From JANLVI01 sp031363915 (GTDB lineage Bacteria > Vulcanimicrobiota > Vulcanimicrobiia > Vulcanimicrobiales > Vulcanimicrobiaceae), in the NCBI GenBank assembly GCA_031363915.1, contig JANLVI010000034.1, positions 60,403-124,402 on the forward strand: DNA of 64,000 nt. The letters run 5' to 3'. The position numbers and the translations under genes are program-made. This document shows positions 41,635 to 50,428 of this stretch, piece by piece (position 1 is the first letter of the stretch; each line of letters begins with the position of its first letter). Under the pieces are notes generated by a model. The model did no database searches. It had not been told where the DNA came from and saw only the letters and a list, made by a program, of their open reading frames with translations.

Positions 41635-44600
41635 ATGGATCAGATCTGGAAGCGCGCCTTCTCTGCCGCTGTTGCCTTGCTGCTTGTGGCGGGAATCATC
41701 TTGCCCGCTCGGGCCCAATCAAGCGAGGTCGGGACGATTCAAATCACCGTGAGGGACACGGCCGGTCACTCGCCGCTCTCCGATGCGCGCGTGCTGCTGG
41801 TCGGTCCGACCGTTGCGAGCGCCCTGACGGCCAAGAGTGGAATCGTCAAGTACACCGACGTGCCCGCCGGCATTTATCGCATCCGCGTCGTCAAACGTGA
41901 TTTCACTTCCGCGAGGAGTGAAGAGTTTCAGGTCTCAAACAATCGCGAAATCGACGTCGCAATTGAACTCGGATCGACGCTTTTGCCCGGTCTCAAAACG
42001 ATCGGGACGGTCGTCGCGCGACCGAGCATCGGGATCACCTCGCGTGATGTTGATGAGAACAGCGCGATCCGAAAGATCTCCGATTCGCTGACGGATGCGC
42101 TCGGCAAAATTGCGGGTGTCAGCGTCAATAGCGATAGCAACGACCCCGACGCAGCGCAGACGATCTCGCTGCGCGGAAAAGATGAATCGCAAACCGCGGT
42201 GACCCTCGACGGTATTCCGCTCGGAGCGCCGGGCGCCGCGACCAACTTGCGTTCTCTTAATACCGACCTCTTTTCCGGCGCGAGTACGAGTTTCTCGCCG
42301 AGTGCCGGCGGTCTCGGTGGGGGCGTGAACTTCCGGACTTTGCAACCGACGCAAACGTGGCAGGAGCGCTACAACGCCTCGTACGGAACGTTCGATAAAT
42401 ACACCTATCAAGTCGGCGTGACCGGTAGCGTCGGGAAGCTCGGGGTCGCCGCGCTGCATACCGATCGCGGCGGCAACAACCAGCTGACCTTTCAAACGTT
42501 CCAGGATTCGAGCGGCCTTACGTATGCGCACGGGGGCGAGTCCGTCGCGCTCGGTGATTTCGTCAAACTACGCTACTCGCTTGGCGACCGCACGACGCTG
42601 CAATTTTCGGCGATCGACAACAACACGAACACGGTTTCACTCTGCACGCAGTACGTGACGCTCTTACCGTGTGGCATCGGCCCGGGAAATTCCAATCGCG
42701 GAAAATTCGGTTTCACATACGGATCGCTCCAGACGCTCGTCGGTGAAGTCTCGCTGAGCGCGACCGCGTATGCTTCATCGCAACATCAGTTTTCCGACAA
42801 CATTAACCGATTCGTTAACGGTGCCGCCTCGCCGTCGGCGTCGGATTTCGATACGCTCGGTCGCGGACTTGCCTACAGCGCAACGATCTCGCCGGGCCGT
42901 CACACGATCGTCGTCGGCGGTTCCACCTACGCGAGTACCACGACGTTCGTGCCGATCGTCACCAACCGGTTCGTGATCCCCTCGAATACATCGACGGCAT
43001 CGCAGCAATATCAGATCGCCGATTCGATCAAGTGGAACGACAAGGTTACGCTCGGCGAGAACGTCTCGTACGCAACGACGGTCGGCGTCGGTCGATCGTT
43101 TTTGGGCGGCGTCAGCGCGGGCTGGCGCCCGTCCGCGGTCAACGGGTATAACGCATCCATCGCGGTCGGTTCCTCGCAGCCGGGTTCTGGTCTCGTGCGC
43201 ACGTTGAGCGATCCCGCCTCCGCGCGCTTCAACTGCTTCGCGGATTCCGCGACGGTGAACGGGCCGGGTGATTTGCCAGCCAAACAATCCTCGATCAACT
43301 ATGATCTTTCGTGGACGCACCAGGTGCGCCGCGGTGCGTTTTCACTTAGCTCCTATCGCCAAACGCAAGCCGGACAGTTGATCAACGCGCAGGTTCTCGC
43401 GACGAGCGAGCCCGCCGGATATATTCCTAGCGGCTACACGCAACTTGTCAACGGCTACTGGAACTCCGCGTTCGTCTGCGGTGCGAACGCTGTCCTGCCG
43501 ACGCTCTATGTCAACGAACCGATCGGCAACACGACGCGACAGTACCAGGGCTTCGATTTCAGCGGTCGCTTCGCGCTTGGGACCAACGTGTCGGTCTTTC
43601 CGACGTACTCGGTGAACAGCGCCGTCCTTACCGCGGCCGATGCGCGGCTGAACGGGCTCTACTCCACAACGGTGATCGGCACGCAAATGCCCGGACGTCC
43701 CGTGCACCACGCCGGATTGACGATCGACGTGCAAGCGACGCACCTCAATGCGGAATTTCTTGCAAACGCGCAATATACGGGCTCGAATAATGGCCAGCAT
43801 ATCGCGCCGTACGTTTTGATCAACGCCGGCCTTTCACATCCGCTGAGCGCGGGCCGTCTGACCTTCTTTGCATCGAATCTGTTCAACACCGAAGTCGGAG
43901 CTTTCTCGACGCTTGCCTACGCGCAGCCGGAAACGCTCAACGGCGGCGGTCAGTTGTTGCTCGCCGGAAATCCAAATACACCACGTCAATATACGGTCAC
44001 GTTCTCGTTCAACACCGGAAGCAGAGCGTTACCGCGTGCGTTTGGCTCGGCGGCCACCGCCGCCGTTAGCGATGCGCCCCCCGGCGCGGCGGGTACTGCA
44101 AGCGGCAATCAAGTGCGCGGGCGTTTCCGCTTCGTGCCGCCCCCCGCGGGCGTGGATCCGCTGACCCTTGCGATAATGCGCGAGGAATGCACGACGGAAT
44201 TTAAAGCGGTCGCAACGTCGTTGCTCGCCGCAATCCGAGCGGATGCTGCCGCGTACGGCGCGGGTCAGCCGATTCCGCCGACTGCGGACTTTACGGTCAC
44301 GGGTCACGGCGATCCGAAAGTCGTCGGCTGGTATCTCGAACTGCGCCCGCAATTTCTCGGCGGCGGTGGTCGTTTCGGCAATCAATCTCCCGGCGGCACT
44401 GCGCCCCCGCCCGGCGGCGTCCCGCGCGGTGAAGGGGAGGGTGGCGGCTCGCTCATCGTTCGCCAGGCACCCGCGGCCGGGCAACAGCCGAGCCCCGGCG
44501 CCACGCGCTCGCCCGAGGTGCAAAAGCGCATCAATACGATTCGGTCGTTTGCGTCGTGCAGTTACATCACGGCGCTCAAACACGAAGACGCGGTCGCCAA

Positions 44601-44703
44601 AGGCTTCACGTACGCCCAGCCGGGCTTCGGCTACGCTCCGGGTCTCGGGCTGTTCTTCGCCCAGCCCCCGGCGCTAGGCACCGGCGGAGGAAGCGTGAAG
44701 TAA
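41635..44703 (+). CDS. TonB-dependent receptor with long C-terminal tail
   Basis: A 1022-residue outer-membrane receptor. The ATG at 41635 starts a signal peptide (ending PARA/QS near residue 28); the in-frame sequence upstream overlaps the pirin relic and is not protein-like. A carboxypeptidase-regulatory-like domain (about 32-110) precedes a plug with SLRGKDESQTAVTLDGIPLG and GGLGGGVNFRTLQPT. A beta-barrel extends to about residue 800. Unlike the first receptor it does not end there: about 220 more residues follow, proline- and glycine-rich, with three cysteines (in REEC, ASCS and nearby) and a conserved-looking EFKAVATSLLAAIR helix. The stop overlaps the response regulator's ATG by one base, so uptake and sensing are co-expressed. 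Confidence 0.9.
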   Translation: MDQIWKRAFSAAVALLLVAGIILPARAQSSEVGTIQITVRDTAGHSPLSDARVLLVGPTVASALTAKSGIVKYTDVPAGIYRIRVVKRDFTSARSEEFQVSNNREIDVAIELGSTLLPGLKTIGTVVARPSIGITSRDVDENSAIRKISDSLTDALGKIAGVSVNSDSNDPDAAQTISLRGKDESQTAVTLDGIPLGAPGAATNLRSLNTDLFSGASTSFSPSAGGLGGGVNFRTLQPTQTWQERYNASYGTFDKYTYQVGVTGSVGKLGVAALHTDRGGNNQLTFQTFQDSSGLTYAHGGESVALGDFVKLRYSLGDRTTLQFSAIDNNTNTVSLCTQYVTLLPCGIGPGNSNRGKFGFTYGSLQTLVGEVSLSATAYASSQHQFSDNINRFVNGAASPSASDFDTLGRGLAYSATISPGRHTIVVGGSTYASTTTFVPIVTNRFVIPSNTSTASQQYQIADSIKWNDKVTLGENVSYATTVGVGRSFLGGVSAGWRPSAVNGYNASIAVGSSQPGSGLVRTLSDPASARFNCFADSATVNGPGDLPAKQSSINYDLSWTHQVRRGAFSLSSYRQTQAGQLINAQVLATSEPAGYIPSGYTQLVNGYWNSAFVCGANAVLPTLYVNEPIGNTTRQYQGFDFSGRFALGTNVSVFPTYSVNSAVLTAADARLNGLYSTTVIGTQMPGRPVHHAGLTIDVQATHLNAEFLANAQYTGSNNGQHIAPYVLINAGLSHPLSAGRLTFFASNLFNTEVGAFSTLAYAQPETLNGGGQLLLAGNPNTPRQYTVTFSFNTGSRALPRAFGSAATAAVSDAPPGAAGTASGNQVRGRFRFVPPPAGVDPLTLAIMREECTTEFKAVATSLLAAIRADAAAYGAGQPIPPTADFTVTGHGDPKVVGWYLELRPQFLGGGGRFGNQSPGGTAPPPGGVPRGEGEGGGSLIVRQAPAAGQQPSPGATRSPEVQKRINTIRSFASCSYITALKHEDAVAKGFTYAQPGFGYAPGLGLFFAQPPALGTGGGSVK

Positions 44704-45386
44704 TGGACATGAGTTCTCCGCGTATCGCAGTCATCGATGACGAACGCCACCTGAGGGAACTACTCGAAATCGCTTTGGGTGAGGACGGCTTCGACGTGCG
44801 GTCGGCGCCCGATGGGCGGAGCGGCCTGACGCTCGTCAAAGAGTGGCGCCCCGATGCGATCGTCCTCGATGTGATGCTGCCGCAAATCAGCGGCATCGAA
44901 CTCTTGCCGATGATGCGTCGCATTACCGAAGCGCCGATCGTGATGCTCAGTGCAAAAGGCGACGTCGATGCGAAGATCCGCGGCCTCGAAAGCGGCGCGG
45001 ACGATTATCTCGCGAAGCCGTTCGAAGTCGCCGAGCTCGTCGTGCGCTTGCATGCGGCGCTGCGCCGACCGCGCCTCGAACATCGCGACGTGCTCACGTA
45101 CGCCGACATCTCGGTCGATCTCGATCGGCGCGAAGTCAAGCGCGGAAGCGTGCGTATCGATCTTTCGGCGCGCGAGTTTCAATTACTCGTGACACTCGTA
45201 CGGAATCCGGAACGCGTGTTCACACGCGACCAGCTCTTGGATCTCGTGTGGGGATCGGATCGCGAAGTCGGGCCGGGCGCGGTGGAAACGTACGTCTCGT
45301 ACTTACGGGCGAAGATCGACAACGGCTTCGAACCGCGTTTGATCCGCACGGTCCGGGGCGCGGGTTACGCCCTGCGCGCCGACTGA
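44703..45386 (+). CDS. OmpR/PhoB-type response regulator
   Basis: A 227-residue two-component regulator. The receiver domain (residues 6-120) has D12 and D13, the phosphate acceptor D56 (IVLDVMLP), S83 and K105 (LAKPF). The C-terminal winged helix (about 130-225) has LSAREFQLLVTLVRNPERVFTRDQLLD and RTVRGAGYAL, the DNA-binding and wing parts. The ATG at 44703 shares a base with the receptor gene's TAA, and a GGAGGAAG ribosome-binding site lies inside the receptor gene's end. The kinase follows one base after the stop. Likely targets are the receptor operon itself and related uptake genes. Confidence 0.95.
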   Translation: MDMSSPRIAVIDDERHLRELLEIALGEDGFDVRSAPDGRSGLTLVKEWRPDAIVLDVMLPQISGIELLPMMRRITEAPIVMLSAKGDVDAKIRGLESGADDYLAKPFEVAELVVRLHAALRRPRLEHRDVLTYADISVDLDRREVKRGSVRIDLSAREFQLLVTLVRNPERVFTRDQLLDLVWGSDREVGPGAVETYVSYLRAKIDNGFEPRLIRTVRGAGYALRAD

Positions 45387-45387
45387 T

Positions 45388-46779
45388 ATGTTCGCGTCGC
45401 TCGCGAAACGTCTGACGGCATGGTACGTCTTCGTCGCGATGCTCTTGCTCGTGCTCGTGGTGGGTGCATCGAGCGTCTTTGCCTTCACCCTCTTCGCGCG
45501 TGCGACCAACGAATCGGCAGACTCTGGTGCACGCGTCGCGCGTGACTACGAAGCGCGCGCGCGTAACCGTCACCAATCCTTCGATTCGGCGAGCCACATC
45601 CTGCTCTCACGGCTTGCTCGACCGGGACTGCGCGTGCGCATCATCCCCCCGGGGCCGCGCGATGAAAAGCGGATCCTCGATTCGCATCCGATTCCTCGGA
45701 CCGATGGCCGCGCGCGCGCGCTTTACGCGTTCGATAGTTTGATCGGCGTCAAAAGCGCGCGGGTGCCGTTCATGGGCGGAATCGTCTTTATTTTCGAGAC
45801 GCCGGATCGCATCGCGCAAGTCCTCACCGCGTATCTTGTTGCGGTCGTTCCGCTTGCGTTCATCGCCGCGCTTCTGGCCTGGATCCTCGGGCGCGTGATC
45901 ACAAGTCAAGCCCTGCGGCCGCTCATCGATGTGACGGAATCCCTCGAACGGTTTGCCCGCGGCGATTTTACGCCGCGTCCGATCGACACGGTTGGCAAGA
46001 ACGAATTCGCTGCCCTGGCCCGTGCGTATAACGGAGCGGCCCTGCAAGTCGCTGCGGCCTTTGCCGAACGAGAGGCGGCCGAAGCGCAGATGCGTCAGTT
46101 CGTTGCCGATGCGGGGCACGAACTGCGTACCCCGCTCACGGTTGTGCTGGGATTCATCGACATCCTTAAAAAGCGCATTCCCCTCGAGGATGCCCGAACG
46201 CCGCGGATATTCGAACTCATCGCGCTCGAGAGCAATCGGATGCGCACGCTCATCGACAACCTCATGCTGCTCACGCAGCTGGATGCCGTCGACGAACGCC
46301 CGCCCGATCGCATCAATCTCGGCGAACTCGTGCGCCAAGTGGCTGAAGGCCGGCATCAGCTAGCGCTCGAGACGCCGATCGTACTCGTCTTCGAAATCGA
46401 TGCGACCGTCTCGGTCGATCGATTTGAGATGCACGAAGCCGTGGGCAACCTCATCGAGAACGCGATCAAGTACGCGCCCGGTGCGCCGATCCGCATCGTC
46501 CTCAAGCGTGCTGGCACCGATGTCGAGGTGGTCGTGAGCGATGGGGGTCCTGGGATCGCGGCCTCCGATCAACCGTTTATTTACGATCGCTTTTACCGTG
46601 GGCTCTCGCGCGGTGACGTCGAGGGTTCGGGGCTTGGTCTTGCGATCGCCAAGCGCGCGGTCGAACGCAGCGGCGGGCGCCTCGAACTGCGATCGAGCGA
46701 TGCCACCGGCACGGTGTTTGCAATCGTTCTCCCGGCCGTCCACATCGACGACCGCGCGGGCGAGGCGGTTTCCGCCTAA
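45388..46779 (+). CDS. Sensor histidine kinase
   Basis: A 463-residue membrane kinase. TM1 at about 13-37 and TM2 at 147-169 enclose a short periplasmic sensor (38-146). HAMP follows (170-225). The HisKA motif ADAGHELRTPL places the phospho-acceptor at H244. The ATPase domain has NLIENAIKYAP (N box, N358), DGGPGI (G1), FIYDRFYRG (F box) and GSGLGLAI (G2). It is the partner of the regulator one base upstream. With a TonB receptor first in the operon, it may sense the receptor's substrate or an envelope state linked with it. It is not a TonB transducer, as no STN domain is present in the receptor. Confidence 0.95.
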   Translation: MFASLAKRLTAWYVFVAMLLLVLVVGASSVFAFTLFARATNESADSGARVARDYEARARNRHQSFDSASHILLSRLARPGLRVRIIPPGPRDEKRILDSHPIPRTDGRARALYAFDSLIGVKSARVPFMGGIVFIFETPDRIAQVLTAYLVAVVPLAFIAALLAWILGRVITSQALRPLIDVTESLERFARGDFTPRPIDTVGKNEFAALARAYNGAALQVAAAFAEREAAEAQMRQFVADAGHELRTPLTVVLGFIDILKKRIPLEDARTPRIFELIALESNRMRTLIDNLMLLTQLDAVDERPPDRINLGELVRQVAEGRHQLALETPIVLVFEIDATVSVDRFEMHEAVGNLIENAIKYAPGAPIRIVLKRAGTDVEVVVSDGGPGIAASDQPFIYDRFYRGLSRGDVEGSGLGLAIAKRAVERSGGRLELRSSDATGTVFAIVLPAVHIDDRAGEAVSA

Positions 46780-46796
46780 GCGGAGTAACCCGGCGT

Positions 46797-49094
46797 ATGA
46801 TGCGCCGTTTGCTGTGTTCGCTCGCTGCCGTTTCGGTTGTCGCGCCGCTTCTCGCCCTGTCCCCGCTCGCACCGCCGGGCCCGATCGTTGGCTACATTCG
46901 CGAGCACGCCGCAACCGAACGCGCGGCGGAAACGACCTTCGATGCGAATTTAAACGCCGGGGAGCTGAAAGCGTGGTTGCGCCGTCTGTCCGCGCGTCCG
47001 CATCACTTGGGTTCGCCGTACGATAAGGACAACGCGGCGTGGCTCGTCGCGCAGTTCAAGAGCTGGGGCTGGGATGCCAAGCTCGAGACGTTCCAGGTGC
47101 TCTTTTCGACGCCGAAAGAACGCAAACTCGAATTGCTAGGCCCCGCGCCGTTCGTTGCATCGCTGCAAGAAAAACCGCTCAAAGAAGACCGCACCTCGAA
47201 TCAAACGAGCGAACAGCTTCCAACGTACAATGCCTACTCGATCGGCGGCGACGTAACCGCGTCGCTCGTGTATGTGAATTACGGCATTCCCGCGGATTAC
47301 GAGGTGCTCGCGCAGCACGGCATCGATGTCAAAGGTAAGGTCGTCATCGCACGCTACGGCGGTTCGTGGCGCGGTATCAAACCGAAGGTCGCCGCCGAAC
47401 ATGGCGCGGTCGGCTGCATCATCTATTCCGATCCTCGCGATGACGGCTATTGGGGCGGTGATGCCTATCCCAGCGGAACCTATCGCAACGCGACGAGCGC
47501 GCAGCGCGGTTCGGTCGCCGATATCCCGACGTATTCGGGCGATCCGTCGACCGGCGGTGAAGCGCCGGTCCCCGGTGCGAAGCGCCTCGCGGTCAAAGAC
47601 ATTCCGACGCTCACCAAAATTCCCGTGTTGCCGATTTCGTACACCGATGCGCTGCCCTTCCTGCGCGCGCTCGGCGGTCCCGTTGCGCCCGCCGCGTGGC
47701 GTGGCGCGCTACCGATCACCTATCATCTCGGCGTCGGACCCGCGCGCGTGCATCTGAAACTCGCGATGGACTTCCACTATGTTACGGCGTACGACGTCAT
47801 TGCGAAGATGGCGGGTGCGGAGCGTCCTGGAGAGTGGATCGTGCGCGGCAACCATCACGACGGCTGGGTCAACGGAGCCGCCGATCCGCTCTCGGGCGCG
47901 GTAACCGTGATGGAAGAAGCAAAGGCGCTCGCGGCCCTCGCGAAGACCGGCTGGAAACCCAAACGCACGCTTGTCTATTGCCTCTGGGACGGAGAAGAAC
48001 CGGGCCTGCTCGGATCGAGTTCGTGGGCCGAGGCTCACGAGAGCGAACTGCGCGAACACGCGGCGATCTACGTCAATAGTGACGGCAACAGCCGCGGCTT
48101 TCTCTTCGCGCAGGGCTCGCACTCGCTGGAGCGGATGATGGGTGATATCGCAAGCGAAGTCGTCGATCCCGAACGCGGCGTCGACATCGCGCGCCGTCAG
48201 CTCGCCGCGCAGAAGCTGCGCCTCGATGGCTACGCCGCCGCGCAGTCAGGTGACGAGGGCGGCGCGGACGTCGCGGCACCCGAGGAGCCGGGAACGGCGT
48301 TCCATATCGACGCGCCGGGTTCGGGTTCGGACTATACGCCGTTCGTTCAGCATGTCGGCGTCGCATCGATGAATCTCGGGTTCGGCGGAGAGTCGGGCAA
48401 CGGCTCGTATCATTCGATCTTCGATTCGTTCGATGAGTTCACACGGTTCAAAGACCCAACGTTCGCCTACGGCGTGACGCTCGCCAAGACGGCTGGACGT
48501 ATCGTGCTGCGCTTTGCGGATGCGGACGTGCTACCGTATGTGTTCGGACCCTCGGCAGAGACGATTGCGAAGTACGCGCGTGAAGTCGGTACACTCGTCG
48601 ATGACGAACGCAAAGCAACGGTCAAACGCAACGTCCTCATCGATTCGGGCGCCTTCATGGACGCTGCCGACCCGACGCAGAAATTCGTGCCGCCAAGCAA
48701 GCGCGATGAGGTGCCGGCGATCGACTTTAGCGCGCTGAATGAGGCGGCCTTGGCGCTGCAAATCAGCGCCAAGGCATACGACGACGCGCTGAATCTCGCA
48801 CTTGCGGGGACGACTGTTCCCAATTCCGCGGAGAAAACCGATCTCGTGCTGCTCGGGGCCGAACACGCGCTGACGACGCCGACCGGATTGCCGCGCCGTC
48901 CGTGGTATCGCCATCAGCTCTACGCCCCGGGATTCTACACCGGATACGGCGTGAAGACCATGCCGTATATCCGCGAGGCGATCGAGCAGCGCAATTGGGA
49001 CGAAACGCGCACCGGGATCGCAACGGTCGCACAATCCTTGCTTCGTTACCGCACGCAGATCGACGCGGCGCGGATGACGCTGGCAGGCAAGTAA
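46797..49094 (+). CDS. Secreted M28 peptidase, glutamate-carboxypeptidase-II (PSMA)-like
   Basis: A 765-residue exported zinc peptidase. Signal region 1-22. A PA domain (about 130-300) is inserted before the catalytic core, as in PSMA and transferrin receptor. GNHHDGWVNGAADPLSG aligns with PSMA's site: H353 and D363 are metal ligands 10 residues apart, and WDGEEPGLLGS holds the catalytic Glu and a further Glu ligand. GSGSDYTPF and NGSYHSIFDS supply the remaining Asp-type and His ligands. The last 130 residues resemble the dimerization domain. Such enzymes cut C-terminal acidic residues or dipeptides. The gene starts 17 bases after the kinase, so it may belong to the receptor/two-component operon. 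A GGAG lies at 46781. Confidence 0.92.
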   Translation: MMRRLLCSLAAVSVVAPLLALSPLAPPGPIVGYIREHAATERAAETTFDANLNAGELKAWLRRLSARPHHLGSPYDKDNAAWLVAQFKSWGWDAKLETFQVLFSTPKERKLELLGPAPFVASLQEKPLKEDRTSNQTSEQLPTYNAYSIGGDVTASLVYVNYGIPADYEVLAQHGIDVKGKVVIARYGGSWRGIKPKVAAEHGAVGCIIYSDPRDDGYWGGDAYPSGTYRNATSAQRGSVADIPTYSGDPSTGGEAPVPGAKRLAVKDIPTLTKIPVLPISYTDALPFLRALGGPVAPAAWRGALPITYHLGVGPARVHLKLAMDFHYVTAYDVIAKMAGAERPGEWIVRGNHHDGWVNGAADPLSGAVTVMEEAKALAALAKTGWKPKRTLVYCLWDGEEPGLLGSSSWAEAHESELREHAAIYVNSDGNSRGFLFAQGSHSLERMMGDIASEVVDPERGVDIARRQLAAQKLRLDGYAAAQSGDEGGADVAAPEEPGTAFHIDAPGSGSDYTPFVQHVGVASMNLGFGGESGNGSYHSIFDSFDEFTRFKDPTFAYGVTLAKTAGRIVLRFADADVLPYVFGPSAETIAKYAREVGTLVDDERKATVKRNVLIDSGAFMDAADPTQKFVPPSKRDEVPAIDFSALNEAALALQISAKAYDDALNLALAGTTVPNSAEKTDLVLLGAEHALTTPTGLPRRPWYRHQLYAPGFYTGYGVKTMPYIREAIEQRNWDETRTGIATVAQSLLRYRTQIDAARMTLAGK

Positions 49095-49147
49095 CCGCTC
49101 CATCGACCGTCATCATGGTTTCGGTTCGATTGGGGTACGATGCGGCC

Positions 49148-49774
49148 ATGAACGACACGACCAGCAGCAAACAATCCGTCCGGTACGACTCGGGGTCGAC
49201 GACGCCGATCAGCGAAAACAACCTCAAGTCGCTGCGCGCGTACGTTAGCGACTTGCTCGCGCTTGAAAAGCATATCGGTCAGCCTCTCAACAAGCAGATG
49301 GGCGACGATGACGTTAAGAAATTTCCCGAAGCCCTGAGCATCGTCTCGCGAATCAAACTCATCAACGACGCGCATATCGCAGCACTCGAATCGCACCTCG
49401 AATCACTCGGCGGCCACGCGGCAGCAGCGATAAAGGAAGGCGCCGGCGTCGTCGCGGGCGCGTTAGCGGCCGCGTTCCAATTGACGCGCAAAACCAAAGT
49501 CACCAAAAACTTACGCGATGACTCGACGGCACTGAGCCTCGCAACGGTTGGTTACGAATTGCTGCACGCGACTGCGCTTGCGATGCGCGACCGCAAAACA
49601 GCCGATCTTGCCAAGCGCTTGCTCAAAGACTACGCGGAATGCATCATGGCGATCAGCAAATCCATCCCCACGGTGGTCGTCAACGAGTTGGCGCTCGATG
49701 GTCAAGACGTCGATACGACCGTCGATTGGGAAGCCAAAGAGAACGTCGCTAGGGCCTGGCAGACGGCGAGCTAA
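49148..49774 (+). CDS. Ferritin-like helical-bundle protein (YciF/DUF892-like)
   Basis: A 208-residue helical protein. After a polar N-terminus of about 20 residues it shows four long amphipathic helices: SLRAYVSDLLALEKHIGQPL, VSRIKLINDAHIAALESHLESL, LATVGYELLHATALAMRD and AKRLLKDYAECIMAI. Glu and His residues sit one turn apart (E..H in helix 1, H..E in helix 2, E..H in helix 3), as in ferritin-like di-iron bundles. A membrane-friendly alanine stretch between helices 2 and 3 is a common feature of the family. Related proteins are stress-induced with unknown activity. The start at 49148 is the first ATG after the M28 gene. Family assignment is moderate. Confidence 0.65.
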   Translation: MNDTTSSKQSVRYDSGSTTPISENNLKSLRAYVSDLLALEKHIGQPLNKQMGDDDVKKFPEALSIVSRIKLINDAHIAALESHLESLGGHAAAAIKEGAGVVAGALAAAFQLTRKTKVTKNLRDDSTALSLATVGYELLHATALAMRDRKTADLAKRLLKDYAECIMAISKSIPTVVVNELALDGQDVDTTVDWEAKENVARAWQTAS

Positions 49775-50358
49775 GGAACCTCGCTCGTCTTTCCAAGCGA
49801 TCGCCCGAGGGCGATCATCTCGCGCATGCGCGGATGGTCGCCCTCGATCGTTTTCTCCCAGTCCTCAAATTGCGGCACGAGTTCGCCTGAGCGAAAGAGC
49901 AGATAGTAGACGCTCAGATCGCCTAAATACGCGATACGTTTCTTGAGGTCGGCTGCAAGCGCCACGTACGAATCGAATTGGCCGACGTAGGCATGAAAGC
50001 TGCCGAATTCGCTTTCGATCGCGAGCAGTGCGCGAGCGTTGGCGATCGTGCCGGCGATTTTCTTGCGCGAGTGGACGATGCCCTCACGTAGCATCAGTTC
50101 ATCGGTCATAGCGTCGCCGAACGCCGCGACCTCGCGCGCGTTGAAGTCGGCAAACGCGGCGCGGAACGCCTCCCAACGCGCATCGATCGCAGCCCAACTC
50201 ATGCCCGCTTGAAAGATCGCGCGCGTCACGATCGCGAACAGATCGTCGACGCTGGGATTCTCGATGCGGCGCGGGATACGGTCCTCCGGCGCTGCCGTCG
50301 GTGCCCGCGGCTCGGGTTTGGATACTTTCGGTGATTTCGCTGCGGCTGCTTTTGGCAC
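49771..50358 (-). CDS. DNA-3-methyladenine glycosylase I-like protein
   Basis: A 195-residue protein that starts with GTG at 50358, backed by a strong GAGGAGG ribosome-binding site. After a lysine/proline-rich N-terminus it shows the TagI pattern: IFQAGMSWAAIDARWEAFRAAFADFNAREVAAFGD, REGIVHSRKKIAGTIANARALL. In TagI these parts form the helix-hairpin-helix core that excises 3-methyladenine. The usual first block (WGxP near the N-terminus) and the zinc-binding cysteine/histidine ends are absent, so it belongs to a divergent branch with possibly altered specificity. Its stop interlocks with the convergent ferritin-like gene. It complements the AlkB-like enzyme at 14211. Confidence 0.8.
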   Translation of the reverse strand: MPKAAAAKSPKVSKPEPRAPTAAPEDRIPRRIENPSVDDLFAIVTRAIFQAGMSWAAIDARWEAFRAAFADFNAREVAAFGDAMTDELMLREGIVHSRKKIAGTIANARALLAIESEFGSFHAYVGQFDSYVALAADLKKRIAYLGDLSVYYLLFRSGELVPQFEDWEKTIEGDHPRMREMIALGRSLGKTSEVP

Positions 50359-50428
50359 GTCGGTCCTCCTCGCTGTCCTGAGAACTACCGCACGGAGGGG
50401 AGGGAGCCTTTGCGTTGCACCCCTCGGA

